A stretch of DNA of 64,000 nt from NCBI GenBank assembly GCA_022646525.1, contig CP060261.1, positions 558,001 through 622,000 of the forward strand. Reading direction: 5' to 3'. The notes beneath the pieces are model-generated. The model saw nothing but the letters and a program-made list of their open reading frames with translations, searched no databases and had not been told where the DNA came from. Made by a program: the position numbers and the translations under genes. Shown here in pieces: positions 29,824 through 43,464 of the stretch; within the stretch, counting starts at the first letter, position 1, and every line of letters begins with the position of its first letter. Source of the DNA: Holosporaceae bacterium. GTDB lineage: Bacteria; Pseudomonadota; Alphaproteobacteria; UBA7879; UBA5542.

Positions 29824-31348
29824 CTAAGGGCTTTCCGTCATTTCTTTGGGCACATCAATGCCTAATAACGATAAGATTGTGGGGCTGACATCTTTTAAGC
29901 CACCGGTTTTATGAAGCACAGCATATTTTTTGTTGCGTCACGCAGAAAAAAAAGGCACAGGGTTTGTTGTGTGTGCCGTGTGTGCTTGGCGTGTTTTCGG
30001 ATTTTCCATGGTTTCTGCGTTGCCATGATCAGCGGTGACAAGAAGTGTGCCGTTTTTTCTAGGATTATTTTTCAAGTTGGGCAAGGGCGTGGTCAACCGT
30101 TTCAACGGCCTTGATGGTGGGTTTCATTTTGCCTGTGTGGCCCACCATGTCGGTGTTGGCATAGTTCATAATCACCACGTCAAATTTATCTGCCTTCAGC
30201 GCTTTTACAACATGGTCTGTAATCGCCGCTGCCGACATTTCAGGTTTCAGATCGTATGTTTTAACCTTGGGTGAAGAAGGCACAAGAATTCTTTCTTCGC
30301 CTTCAAATTCATCTTCAAGGCCCCCATTAAAGAAAAATGTGATATGGGCGTATTTTTCTGTTTCTGCAATGCGCAGTTGGCGGATTTTTTCTTTGATAAA
30401 ATTTCACCCAGTGTTTTAGGGTTTTAACTGGTGGAAACAAAATGTCAAGCCGGGGGCAAGGGCTTCAGAGTATTCTTTCATCGATACGCACTTAGAAAAA
30501 GACACTACTTTTTTCCGTTTAAAGTCGGTCGATTTTTATCGGTGAAAGCGTGCAAGATTTGGCGCACGCGATCTGCCCGAAAGTTCACCATGATGAAGGC
30601 ATCGCCATCTTCCATGCCGGCGTAGTCCATGGCAACATGAGGGGGATAAATTCATCTGTTTATCGTCTTTATAACAGGCTTCAATGGTTTTTTGCGGTGT
30701 GTCGAAATGCAGCGCATCTCCACAAACCATCGCATGATAGGCGGCATCTGTGCGGTCCCATCTTTTGTCGCGGTCCATGGCATAAAAGCGGCCCATGATT
30801 GAAGCAATCGAGACGTTTGAATATTTTTTCAGTAAACCATCAAGAGCTTTCATTTCTGCAACAGCGCTTTTTGGGGGAGTGTCGCGCCCATCAAGAAAAA
30901 GGTGTAGTTTTACAGAAATGCCGGCCTTGGCTGCAAGGGTTGCAAGCGCAACGTAATGCTCTTGGTGGCTGTGAACGCCCCCTTCAGAAAACAGCCCCAT
31001 GATGTGACATGTTTTGTTTGTGTCTTTCAGTTTTTTAAAGCAGGCCTTAAGAGATGTGTTGTCTTCAAGTTCGTTGCGTTGAATGGCGGCATGAATGCGG
31101 GGCAAATCTTGTAACACAACCCGGCCCGTGCCCAGGGTTGTGTGCCCCACTTCTGAATTGCCCATTTGATTTTGTGGAAGCCCCACACTGGGGCCTGATG
31201 CATCTAATAAAATTTCAGGATAGGTTTTAGTCCACCGATCCCACGTGGGAGTTTTGGCGGCAAAAATAGCGTTGTGTTGCGTTGTTTTGGTATGTCCCCA
31301 TCCATCGAGAATGCAAAGAACAAGGGGTGTTTTTTTTGGGTTGGCCAT
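29824..31348 (-). CDS. gpmI: 2,3-bisphosphoglycerate-independent phosphoglycerate mutase
   Basis: About 508 residues. It interconverts 3- and 2-phosphoglycerate with two metal ions. The start ATG at 31348 is favoured by CAGGA five bases upstream. The N-terminus reads [12 protein letters not shown] (metal Asp) and [13 protein letters not shown] (catalytic Ser); then [29 protein letters not shown] and [14 protein letters not shown] are substrate-site motifs. The C-terminal metal site [15 protein letters not shown] region lies near 30010-30060 in a broken frame. Breaks occur near 30640, 30540, 30410, 30290, 30060 and 29950. First gene of the gpmI-envC-S41 operon. Confidence 0.9.
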
Positions 31349-31497
31349 GAGCATCCTGATGTTTTTACAGAAAAAGATAGCTGTTTTTAATGTTGGGATC
31401 AAGTTGATCGGCATAGTGTGAGAAAAGTTGTCGCAGTTGAAATGCACAAGAATATTTCATATACACAATTGGATTATATATTTTTTTAAGGATTAAA

Positions 31498-32249
31498 ATG
31501 AAAAAAGTTTTATTAATGTTTTTTTTGGTTGCCAGTTATCTTGGCTTTGGTCATGGGGCAGCAAGAGTTAACTTGTTGTCTGAAGTTCAGCTCGCAGCTG
31601 ATGTGTTAGAGGACTATGCTCAGGTGTGTGCTTCGCCCCAAAGCCGTGTTTCTTTTGAGGCGGCTTCTGACGCAGGTTCTTATGATGTCTTTATGGCGAA
31701 GCAAGAAAAAGAATTTGAAACAACACAAGAATCTATTGGAATTATAATGGAACTTTTGGGAGATGAGTCAAACTCTATGGAAGACATTCTATGTTTCCTG
31801 TTGCGAATGCGCTTGGAAGCCTTGTGTGACAGAACAGAGGACTTAAATTTTTATTTCGGCGAGCGAAAAAAAGATCAGCTTGTAGTACCTGTATTGCCTT
31901 TCTTTTATAAGAAGGTTGTTGTGCATGATGCGGTTAGCCTTGCCATGCACCATCTTCATCAAGATCAATATGAAATTACTGAGCACCTTATTTGTTTGGC
32001 CTACCGGGCATGCGATCCAACAAAAATTACAGGGAAGACTTTAGAATTGCTGAAAATGTCACCACAATTATGGCCCCGACTTGCTCAAGAAACGGCAAAG
32101 CCTTTGTGCATTGATGCATGTGGGGGTATGCGCCATTAGAAAAATTATGGGATTTATTGCCAGAAAAAATGAGAACAAAGGGTAATGTGGCGCATGTTGT
32201 GGTCACATATGTGTGGCCAGCATGCAAAAAAACCCCTAAAACTTCGTGA
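31498..32249 (+). CDS. secreted protein of unknown function
   Basis: About 250 residues. MKKVLLMFFLVASYLGFGHG is a signal peptide. The frame stops at 32139 but continues, after one lost base in a G run near 32125, as YAPLEKLWDLLPEKMRTKGNVAHVVVTYVWPACKK, ending at a TGA at 32247. Six or more cysteines in the mature part suggest disulfides. The mature part is mainly helical. The frame after the TGA stays open straight into the HicA-like gene, so the two could be one protein split by an error. No known domain. Confidence 0.6.
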
Positions 32250-32339
32250 GTTTTTGATGAAGAAGCGCGCGCGAAATATCAAGCTTTTTGCGAGCGGTGT
32301 GATGGTGAGCTTTATGCTGCATATACGCGCTCAAGGCAG

Positions 32340-33122
32340 ATGGCGTTTTTAAAAGACGCAACGCTTGGTGGCAAGAAGGGCTATGTGCTGGCAGACGGTG
32401 TGACGGTGGGAGAATACTGGCCGCCTTTAGAGACGCCTCCCTTCCTTCAAAGGCAGATTGATGCACATTTTTCTGCTGTTGAGGTGACGCCGCTTGACTT
32501 AGGCCCGTCTTGCTTTTCTGCAAGTCAGACACTTAAAGAAGTACAACAAAAACATCTTGCTGTACATAAAGAGAGGGCTGACACTGTAGCTGAAGCACAA
32601 GATCCTGTGCCTCAACAAGGTCTTGAAGGCGCAGCGCACGATGCAGAAGCAGTTCCTTCTCAGGATTTGGCTGATGTCTTTGAGGAAGCAGATCCTGTGG
32701 ATGAAGCCGTGGTTACTACAACAGCCGCCAACGCACCATCCTTTGTGTATCCAGAAGGCCTTCGGGGTAAGGAGGTTGTGCATAGCCCGATGCCATTGCT
32801 TGAGAGCAGTCATGGGATTGGCAAGTTTTTAGATGCATTGTTTGATTCTCAACGAGCATTATCATTATCGTTTAAAGATGTTGAGTGTGCCTGGAATCGA
32901 ATCGGTGGGCGTGTTGAGGGCCAAAAGAGCGGTGGATCGCACCGTGTATTTATTGCCCCCGATGGCCGCAAATTGTGGGGATCTTATGACCATGGCGGAT
33001 TCGGGCCCAAAACCATTAAATATATTCAGGCCTTGTTTTATTGGGCGGGCGCAAGGGAAGAATATGAAAAGGTTGTTACTAAGGCACGTGTCGTGCTGGC
33101 GCAATTTAACGAAATAGAATAG
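32340..33122 (+). CDS. protein with C-terminal HicA-like domain
   Basis: 260 residues from the ATG at 32340, but the frame is open back to 32250 (including a CERC pair) and there is no clear ribosome-binding site, so the start is doubtful. Residues about 80-145 are an acidic low-complexity linker rich in Glu, Ala, Asp and Val. Residues 180-250 read FKDVECAWNRIGGRVEGQKS, GGSHRVFIAPDGRKLW and YDHGGFGPKTIKYIQALF, which follows the HicA fold: a helix, then GSH with the active His, then strand and helix. HicA toxins cut mRNA and are usually about 60-80 residues and free-standing. No HicB-like gene lies nearby. The domain call is moderate. Confidence 0.5.
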   Translation: MAFLKDATLGGKKGYVLADGVTVGEYWPPLETPPFLQRQIDAHFSAVEVTPLDLGPSCFSASQTLKEVQQKHLAVHKERADTVAEAQDPVPQQGLEGAAHDAEAVPSQDLADVFEEADPVDEAVVTTTAANAPSFVYPEGLRGKEVVHSPMPLLESSHGIGKFLDALFDSQRALSLSFKDVECAWNRIGGRVEGQKSGGSHRVFIAPDGRKLWGSYDHGGFGPKTIKYIQALFYWAGAREEYEKVVTKARVVLAQFNEIE

Positions 33123-33273
33123 ATTTTAAGGGCTAGAGAAAGGTCACTGGCATAGGGCGTTGATTTTTACGCTGTTTTTAGGCGCGAAAATCTTGTGCGT
33201 GTGCAATTACGTGTTTCGCCTTTTTATCTTGTGTGATAGTATGGGCACACATAAATAAAATATAAAGTGTGTC

Positions 33274-34425
33274 ATGATGAAGTTTTCTTTTAAGCTTGGC
33301 CTTTTGCCCCAGTTAATAATTGTTTTTTGCGCTGCCTTCTTTTTGGGGGATATGATTCCCCCCTTTTATCGAAGCCTGTTTTACACCATTAGCCTTCAAA
33401 TTCAGGAAATTTTAACGTTCTTTTTGCCGTTTATTATTTTCAGCTATTTATTTGCGTGCTTCTTAGGCTTTGAGGACAATGTGCTTGTTTTCATTGTGTC
33501 GCTGGTTGTGTTTATGGTGGTGTCGAACTTTTTGTCGATGATGTATGCCTACGCGGTGGGCGTTGGCTGCTTCTCTTTTATTAAAGGTGCGGCCGCCGAG
33601 ATTTCTGCCCACACATTAAAACCTTTGATGTGTGTGAAGCTGCCCAAAATTCCCAATGATTATGCGTTAATGGCAGGAACGGTTTTGGGTGTGTTCTTTT
33701 TCTACTTCCGCAATAAAACGGCCCAAAAAGTTTCAGATTACGTGAAGCGGGCATCTGACTTTTTCTTGAAGAAAATCTTCATCCCTGTTGTGCCTCTTTT
33801 CATTTTTGGATTTATGGTAAAGATGGCCACTGAAGGCGCGTTACATCATGCGGTGAAAACCTATGCCCCTGTGTTTGCGGCTGCAATTTTGGCCCAGGCT
33901 GTGTACATTGTTTTGTCTTTCGGCATTGCGGCGCGCTTTCGCTTTCAGGACTGGAAGCGGTATCTTCAAAACTCTGTGCCCATGGCCATTACCGGGTTTA
34001 GCACCATGTCGAGTGCGGCCACTATGCCCCTTTTGTTTGATAGTGCAGAAAAAAACACCAATCATTCACCCATTGTGAAGGCCTATGTGCCAGCGACGAT
34101 TAACATTCACCACGTTGGTGATGGGGTTGTGTTTCCCATTGCAATGATGGCTACGCTTTTAACCTTTGGACACCCATTACCAGACTTTTCAACGTATCTT
34201 TTGTTTACAGGGTATTATCTTGTTTTGAAATTTGGTGCGGCGGCGGTGCCGGGTGGGGGCGCCATGGTGATGATGCCTATATTGGCCAGTGTTATGGGGT
34301 TCGATGCGACCATGCAAGGGTTTATGCTGGGGCTTTATATGCTGTTTGACCCTTTCATTACCGTAACGAATACAATGTGTAATGGGGCAGCCGCCATTGT
34401 TTTTGCCCGTATTTTTAAAAGCTAG
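33274..34425 (+). CDS. dicarboxylate/amino acid:cation symporter (SDF/DAACS family)
   Basis: An intact 383-residue carrier with about eight spans. The first hairpin loop carries the serine-rich AITGFSTMSSAATMPLL and the second holds PGGGAMVMMPILASVMG; the conserved substrate-site segment MLFDPFITVTNTMCNGAAA closes the protein. These are marks of GltP/DctA/SstT-type carriers, which take up C4-dicarboxylates, glutamate or serine with H+ or Na+. It is shorter than typical (about 400-430) at the N-terminus. Substrate not resolvable. Such uptake fits a host-dependent cell. Confidence 0.85.
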   Translation: MMKFSFKLGLLPQLIIVFCAAFFLGDMIPPFYRSLFYTISLQIQEILTFFLPFIIFSYLFACFLGFEDNVLVFIVSLVVFMVVSNFLSMMYAYAVGVGCFSFIKGAAAEISAHTLKPLMCVKLPKIPNDYALMAGTVLGVFFFYFRNKTAQKVSDYVKRASDFFLKKIFIPVVPLFIFGFMVKMATEGALHHAVKTYAPVFAAAILAQAVYIVLSFGIAARFRFQDWKRYLQNSVPMAITGFSTMSSAATMPLLFDSAEKNTNHSPIVKAYVPATINIHHVGDGVVFPIAMMATLLTFGHPLPDFSTYLLFTGYYLVLKFGAAAVPGGGAMVMMPILASVMGFDATMQGFMLGLYMLFDPFITVTNTMCNGAAAIVFARIFKS

Positions 34426-34557
34426 TATAGCGTATTTATTGTGCACTTTCGCGATTGTTCTTGATTGAATTTAGAGGTGGGGTGTGCTAAAAATAATAAG
34501 CCCTTAAGGCAACGCTGAAAATAAAATGAATACAATACGTTACGTAATAAGGTTCAC

Positions 34558-35675
34558 ATGAAGTTATCTGTTGATCGATCTTTTCTTCTTAAGGCGTTAA
34601 GCCATGCACATGGCATTGTTGAACGTCGCACCACATCCCCCATTTTGTCGAATGTTTTGTTATCTGCCCATGACGGCCAACTGTCGCTGACGGCAACGGA
34701 TCTTGATATGTCGATTGTTGAAACCATGCCTGCCCAAGTAGAGGAGAGGGTGCCACCACCGTTTCTGCCCAAACATTTTATGATATTGTGCGCAAACTGC
34801 CGGATGGCACAGAAGTTGAACTGGTTGAAAAGACAGAAAATAACCATTTGGTTGTGCGGTGCGGCCGGTCGCGCTTTAATTTGCCAACATTGCCAGCGAA
34901 AGATTTTACCACCCTTAAAACGACAGACTTGCCCCACAAATTTACATTGGCGGCCGAGCAATTGAAGGGGTTGATTGAAAATACGCGTTTTGCCATTTCA
35001 ACAGAAGAAACGCGTTATTATTTGAACGGTATTTATTTACACACACGCACCAATCAAAACAATTTAGTGTTGCGTGCCGTCTCGACAGATGGCCACCGCT
35101 TGGCGTTGGCTGATGTGGAAGAACCAAGCGGTGCATCGGGTATTCCAGATGTGATTGTGCCCCGTAAAACCATTCTTGAATTGGGCAAACTTTTAGAGAC
35201 GACGGAAGCGAATGTATCGGTATGCTTATCGTTAACGCAAATCACGTTTGAAGTGGGGCGCGTGTTGTTATCGTCACGCTTAATTGATGGCACGTTTCCT
35301 GACTATGAAAAGGTTATTCCCAAAGAAAACAACCATGTTTTAACAGTAAACCGGGCAAAATTTTCCCAGGCTGTTGACCGTGTTGCCACTGTTTCCAGTG
35401 AAAAGGCGCGGGGTATTAAGATGACCATTGAACCCCAAAAAGTGATTATATCGATTTCAAATAACGAACATGGAACCGGCTTGGAAGAGGTTGAGGGCAC
35501 TTATAACGGCAAGCGTTTAATTATGGGATTCAATGCACGCTATTTGTTAGATATTGCCCAGCAAGTAACTGGGGAAGATCTTGTTTTTCATTTGTCAGAT
35601 GAAAATGCGCCAGCCGTTATCAAGGGGGGCACAGACCAGAACGCGCTGTATGTTTTGATGCCGATGCGCCTGTGA
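34558..35675 (+). CDS. dnaN: DNA polymerase III beta clamp
   Basis: 373 residues. The ring-shaped clamp tethers polymerase to DNA. Start MKLSVDRSFLLKALSHAHGIVERRTTSPILSNV is typical. A single lost G near 34750 shifts the frame (the expected VATTVSAQTFYDIVRKLPDG resumes in the next frame). The last residues VLMPMRL are the usual C-terminus. Its stop overlaps the recF GTG start (GTGA). No dnaA gene precedes it. Confidence 0.97.
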
Positions 35676-36829
35676 ATACAGATGCCCACGTGAACGCTTC
35701 GGTGGCGGTGCCGTTAAGCGCGCCCTCATTTTGGATTAAAGATTTAACCCTGTCTTATTTTCGGTCGTACACGCAACTTTCCTTATCGCTTTCTTCAAAA
35801 TCGGTGGTGCTTACGGGCCATAATGGGGCCGGTAAAACTAATATTTTAGAAGCGCTTTCTTACCTTTCTCCGGGGCGTGGTTTGCGCCAGGCAAAGCTTG
35901 GCCATGTGACATCGCTGGATGCTGAAAACAAGGCGTGGGCCGTGTATGCAAAGTTTGCCCATGAAGACGGGGAAGATGAAGTGGGCACAGGGTTGGCCAC
36001 CCCCCATGACGAGCGTCGGACGGTTAAGATTAACCATACGGTTGCTCCCCAAAGTGATTTGCCCAAAATTACGTCTATTTTTTGGATGACGCCCCAGATT
36101 GATCAGCTTTTAAATGAAGGCATGGGGCACCGTCGCCGTTTTGTCGATAAGCTGGTGGCAAGTTTATACCCGGCACACACCCAGCACTTGCATCGCTATG
36201 AATATGCCTTGCGCGAGCGCAGCCATCTTTTGAAAGATGGCCAGGGAGACGACGTGTGGCTGTCAAGTTTAGAGAAGAAAATGGCTGAAGAAAGTATGGC
36301 TATTCATTCGTTGCGCCAAAGTTTTTTGTCTCAAATTAACCCATTATCTTTAGCCCCTGAGACGGCGTTTCCGAAAGCGTCTCTTTCCCTTGAAGGGTTT
36401 ATTGAAGCCCGTGCAAATGATATGGCGTCGTTGGATATTGAAGAAGCGTTGGCCAAAACTTTGCGCCAAAATCGTGTTGACGATGCACGCACGGGGGAAG
36501 TAAAGTGGGGGCTCATCAAACGGCTGTTGATTTTTGCATGTGGAACACAAAAAAAAGCTGAATTTTGTTCAACTGGAGAGCAAAAAGCACTATTATTAAG
36601 TTTCATTTTGGCAAATGTGCGCTTGCATGTGCGTGAAAAGAAAAATGCTCCGATATTGTTGCTTGATGAAGTTGTGGCGCATTTAGATGAAGGACGACGA
36701 GAAGCTTTGTGCAGCGAGATCTTGTCGCTTGGTGTGCAGTCGTGGATGACGGGCACAGACGTGGATGCTTTCGCACCCTTTGGTGATGGTGTTCAGCACT
36801 TAAAAATTAAAAATGGGCAGATCGAATAA
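35672..36829 (+). CDS. recF: DNA replication and repair protein RecF
   Basis: 385 residues, intact. It binds gapped DNA and helps load RecA. GTG start at 35672, four bases overlapping dnaN. Walker A is GHNGAGKTN (residues 49-57), the signature is STGEQKALLLSFILA, and Walker B is PILLLDEVVAHLDEGRREAL, as in the SMC-like RecF ATPase. gyrB follows after 15 bases. Confidence 0.97.
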   Translation: MNTDAHVNASVAVPLSAPSFWIKDLTLSYFRSYTQLSLSLSSKSVVLTGHNGAGKTNILEALSYLSPGRGLRQAKLGHVTSLDAENKAWAVYAKFAHEDGEDEVGTGLATPHDERRTVKINHTVAPQSDLPKITSIFWMTPQIDQLLNEGMGHRRRFVDKLVASLYPAHTQHLHRYEYALRERSHLLKDGQGDDVWLSSLEKKMAEESMAIHSLRQSFLSQINPLSLAPETAFPKASLSLEGFIEARANDMASLDIEEALAKTLRQNRVDDARTGEVKWGLIKRLLIFACGTQKKAEFCSTGEQKALLLSFILANVRLHVREKKNAPILLLDEVVAHLDEGRREALCSEILSLGVQSWMTGTDVDAFAPFGDGVQHLKIKNGQIE

Positions 36830-36844
36830 TAGAAAGAAATAAGT

Positions 36845-39256
<2,412 letters not shown>

Positions 39257-39275
39257 TTAGTATACATGAAAGCTG

Positions 39276-41091
39276 ATGCCAAAGAAGCGGACGATAACAT
39301 CCCCTAGAAAGAAAAAGGCGCACAATACGCATATCAGGCGCTGGATTTGGTATGGCTTGACGGCATGTGTTTGGGGGATTTTATTATTCCTTTACCTAGG
39401 CTGGCACGCCCTTCATTTACCCGACATTAAAAATTTAGAAACATCGGTACGTCGGCCGAGCGTGGTTTTCCTGACGCAAGACAGGCGCGAAATTGGGGTG
39501 TATGGCGATGTGTACGGCGAAACAATTACCTTAAAACAGGTGCCTAAATCTTTAAAAGAAGCCTTGATGGCCACAGAGGACCGTGATTTTTATGACCATT
39601 GGGGCATTGATTTAAAAGCTTTGTTCCGTGCCATGGTGCGCAATGTAATGGCCGGTCGGTATGTGCAAGGGGGTAGCACGCTGACCCAGCAGCTTGCGAA
39701 AACCTTTTCTTAACACCGAAGCGATCGCTGAACCGAAAAGTGAAAGAAATGCTATTGTCGTTTTGGTTAGAGTATCACTTTTCTAAAGATCAGATTATGA
39801 CGATTTATCTAAACCGGGTGTATTTGGGCAACCAGACGTACGGTGTAGATGCGGCAGCGCAGCAGTATTTTGGAAAGTTGGTATCGCACCTGAACGTGGC
39901 TGAATCGGCTGTGATTGTGGCGTTGTTGAAAGCGCCTTCTCGATTTGGGCGGCGCACAGATTTGCTAAAAAGCGGGCTGCTGTTGTGTTGTATAACATGA
40001 AAGCGGAAGGTTATTTAACAGAAAAGGCCCTTGAAAAAGCCCTTGTGAAATTGGAGAAGATTCGTTTCCAAAAAGCAAGCATGGCCAGAAACACCGCTAT
40101 TTCACAGATTGGATTATGGAAGAAGTGGGCGAACATGTGGATGCCAATCAAGATTTGATTGTGACCACCACCATTGATTTAGATTTGCAAAATATTGCCA
40201 TTCAAAAGCTGCAAGAACACATTAAAGCCAATGGAGAAAAGTTTAATATTGAAACAGGCGCGTTTTTTTAGCGATGGACTATGATGGTGCTGTGCGCTCT
40301 GTTGTTGGGGGCCATGACTATCATTACAGCCAATATAATGCGGCAACCCAAGCAAAGAGGCAGCCAGGATCTATTTACAAAACATTTATATTTTTGGCGG
40401 CCCTTGAAAAAGGCATCAGCCCGCGCCTTGAAGTCAGTGATACGGTTTACCATAACAAGGATTGACGGTGAACAACTATGGATGGCGTGAGAGGGCACTG
40501 TGACATTTGAAGATGCTTTGGTGTATTCCATTAATACATCTACGGTGCGTATTGCGCAGATGGTGGGGATTCGCCATTTGATTGATGTGGCAGAGCGACT
40601 TGGCTTTTAAAAAGCCCCCCTAACTATGATTTAACCATTGCTTTGGGTACGTCAGAAACGACTCTTTTAGAGTTGGTACAGGCCTTTAGTATGGTGGCCA
40701 CGCACGGCATTCAACGCGAGCCTTATGGGATTCTTGAGATTCGTTCAGCGAATGGAGAGATCTTGTATCAACGCCCCCCGCAAATACCGAAGAATCCCCA
40801 GACCGTGTTTTTAAAGAAAGTGTGATGGAAACCCTTGAAGACATGCTAGAGAAATCTGTTTCTCAGGGAACATCTAAGAATGCGCGTATTCCAGGGGTGC
40901 GCGTGTGCGGAAAAACAGGCACAACACAAAAGTTTAGAGATGCATGGTTTGTAGGGTACATTCCAGGCTTGGTGGCAGGTGTGTGGATGGGGAACCTTAA
41001 TGACACCCCTATGCATAAGGTTGTTGGCGGCAAATTCCCAGCCCAATTATGGTCGGCCATTATGCGGCATGCCAAAGTGAAAAGAGGATAA
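39276..41091 (+). CDS. class A penicillin-binding protein (PBP1A family)
   Basis: About 605 residues. An N-terminal anchor ([21 protein letters not shown]) precedes the GT51 glycosyltransferase: [14 protein letters not shown] (catalytic Glu) and [14 protein letters not shown]. The transpeptidase holds SxxK in [17 protein letters not shown], SxN in [14 protein letters not shown], and KTG in [17 protein letters not shown]. It polymerises and cross-links peptidoglycan in the periplasm. It is shorter than E. coli PBP1A (about 850) and lacks the OB insert. At least six breaks, near 39710, 39980, 40065, 40265, 40460 and 40605. Confidence 0.9.
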
Positions 41092-41092
41092 A

Positions 41093-41675
41093 ATGGCAAA
41101 GCTTTATTTTTACTATGCCGCTATGAATGCAGGTAAAACAACCACTCTTTTACAGTCAAGTTACAACTACCAAGAACGGGGTATGAATACCCTTTTGTTT
41201 ACCCTAAAATTGATGATCGTTTTAAAGTAGGCTACATTAAGTCACGTATTGGCCTGTCTTCGGAAGCCATTCCTTTTGATGCCACTTTTGATTTTTTTTC
41301 AGAGATTGAAACGTGTATGCCAAAGATCAAAACATCAGTGGTATTTTGGTAGATGAAGCCCAGTTTTTGAATAAAGTTCAGGTGCAACAATTGGCAGATG
41401 TGGCGTCACTTCTAGGCATTCCGGTGTTGACGTATGGCCTTCGGTCAGACTTCTTAGGTGAACCCTTTGAAGGCAGCAAATATCTGTTAACTTGGGCGCA
41501 AGAGTTAACAGAAATTAAAACCATTTGTCATTGTGGGCGCAAAGCAACGATGAATGCGCGTATTGATGGATCAGGCAAAATGGTGACGGAAGGCAACCAG
41601 GTTGAAATTGGGGGCAATGACCGTTATGTTGCCTTGTGTTATAGACACCATCGACAAGGAAAAGCTAAAGCATAA
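41093..41675 (+). CDS. tdk: thymidine kinase
   Basis: About 194 residues. It phosphorylates thymidine with ATP in nucleotide salvage. Walker A lies in [21 protein letters not shown]; the lasso/active-site Glu is in [15 protein letters not shown]; substrate loop [14 protein letters not shown]; zinc Cys residues in [14 protein letters not shown] and ALCYRHH. Breaks near 41190 and 41315. Ribosome-binding site AGAGG precedes the start at 41093. It lies two bases after the PBP gene. Confidence 0.93.
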
Positions 41676-41678
41676 ATT

Positions 41679-43459
41679 ATGGCAAAAGATTCACGTGGAT
41701 CGGCCTATACTCAGCCAGCAGACTTTCGCCCTGTGCGCACTTTGCTGCCTTACCTATGGCCTAAAAAAAATACATCAGTAAAGACGCGCGTTATTATCGC
41801 AGCCTCTTTTGTAGTGATTTCAAAAATTGCCACTATTTGGATTCCAATTTTTTATAAGAAGGCCGTTAATTTAATTGGAGAAGGGGTGGATCTTCACTTC
41901 CGCCTTGTGATTTTTTTCTTGCTGGCCTATGGCACATCGCGGGCACTTTCTATTATTTTTCTTGAACTTAAAGACTTTCTATTTGCCAAAGTCGAACATC
42001 GTGCCATTCGCCTTATTGCTACAAAAGTTTTTGACCATTTGCATCGCCTCAGTTTGCAGTTTCATTTTGATCGCAAAACAGGGTCACTGGTTCGCAGCCT
42101 TGAACGTGGCACAAAGGCCATTGAAGACTTCTTTCGTTACTCTACATTTTCTATTATTCCCACCGCCCTTGAGGTGTGTATTGCGGTGCTGACGATTACG
42201 TACTTATATGGGTTTGCGATTGGGGGACTGACAGCTTTAAACATTATTTTGTACGTATACTATACCCTAAAAGTGACCCAGGCCCGGGCTAAGTTTTTTG
42301 CGGCGTATGCACGATGCAGAAAATCAAACGGGGCATCGTGCGGTTGAAAGTTTACTAAACTATGAAACAGTAAAGTACTTTGGCAATGAATCTTTAGAGC
42401 GCGCGCGTTTTGAAAAAGCGCAGCTTCATTATGAAAAGTCGGCAGTGCATAACAAAGTGGGCCTTTCTGTTTTAAATACAGGACAAGGAGTTATTATCTC
42501 GCTTGGTCTGATGGGGTTGATGTCGCTTTTTGCCCTGAAGATTAAAGAAGGTGTTTTCACCGTTGGTGATTTGGTTTTGATTAATGTGTATTTGCTGCAG
42601 CTTTATGTCCCGCTCAACATGTTGGGTTTTGCATACCGTGAAATTAAGCGCTCTTTAATTGAAATGGCAGCGATGTTTAGCCTGTTTGACGCCTTGCCTG
42701 ACATTAAAGATCAAGCCGACTGTGCAGATCTGGTGTTTAAAGGCGGAAATGTGACTTTGACCGTGTTTCTTTTTTCATATGGGGCAGGGCGCGACGTGTT
42801 GAAAGATGTGTCGTTTGATGTGCCTTCTGGAAAAAGTGGCCTTAGTGGGGGGCAGTGGTTCGGGAAAAACAACATTGTCGCGCCTTTTGTTCCGCTTTTA
42901 CGACCCGCTGTCGGGCACCGTACAGATTGACGGGCAAAACATTAAAATGTGCGCCAAGACAGCGTACGCCAGATGATCGGAATTGTGCCCCAAGATACGA
43001 TTCTTTTTAACGAAAGTATTTTTTACAACATTCAATATGGCAATATACAGGCGACTGAGGCAGATGTGCACCGTGTGGCCAAAGCGGCAAAAATTCACGA
43101 CTTTATTTTATCGCTGCCAGAAGGGTATGACACTGTTGTGGGCGAGCGCGGTGTGAAGCTTTCTGGGGAAAAGCAAAGGGTGGCCATTGCGCGGACCCTT
43201 TGAAGAAGCCTAAGATTTTCTGTTTGACGAAGCCACATCGGCCCTTGATACCCATACGGAAAAAGCGTTACAAGAAAACCTTAATGAAATATCAAAAGGG
43301 TGTACAACCTTAGCCATTGCCCACCGGTTGTCGACCATTGTAGACGCCCACAAAATTATTGTTTTAGATAAAGGCCGGATTGTTGAAGAAGGATCGCATC
43401 ACAGTCTTTTGAAGAAGAAAGGATATTACGCTGCGCTGTGGGAAAAAGCAAAGCCGTAA
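41679..43459 (+). CDS. Atm1/HMT-type ABC exporter
   Basis: About 593 residues with a membrane domain of six spans and an ATPase domain. The segment [20 protein letters not shown] followed by [18 protein letters not shown] is the hallmark of Atm1/HMT1 exporters, which in bacteria and mitochondria export glutathione-linked or sulfur/metal compounds. The ATPase shows [43 protein letters not shown] and AHRLST; the Walker A is broken near 42850. Other breaks: 42305, 42770, 42930, 43200 and 43220. It overlaps no neighbour and precedes a GT9 gene by five bases. Confidence 0.88.
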
Positions 43460-43464
43460 AGCAA

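Noticed and set aside
31498..33122. TGA as a sense (Trp) codon, because TGA interrupts this stretch
   Set aside because: TGA is the natural terminal stop of dnaN, secB and the Gfo/Idh gene, and no other conserved Trp position is encoded by TGA.
34441..34557. Possible replication origin upstream of dnaN
   Set aside because: No cluster of DnaA-box-like sequences, and dnaA itself is not in the window.
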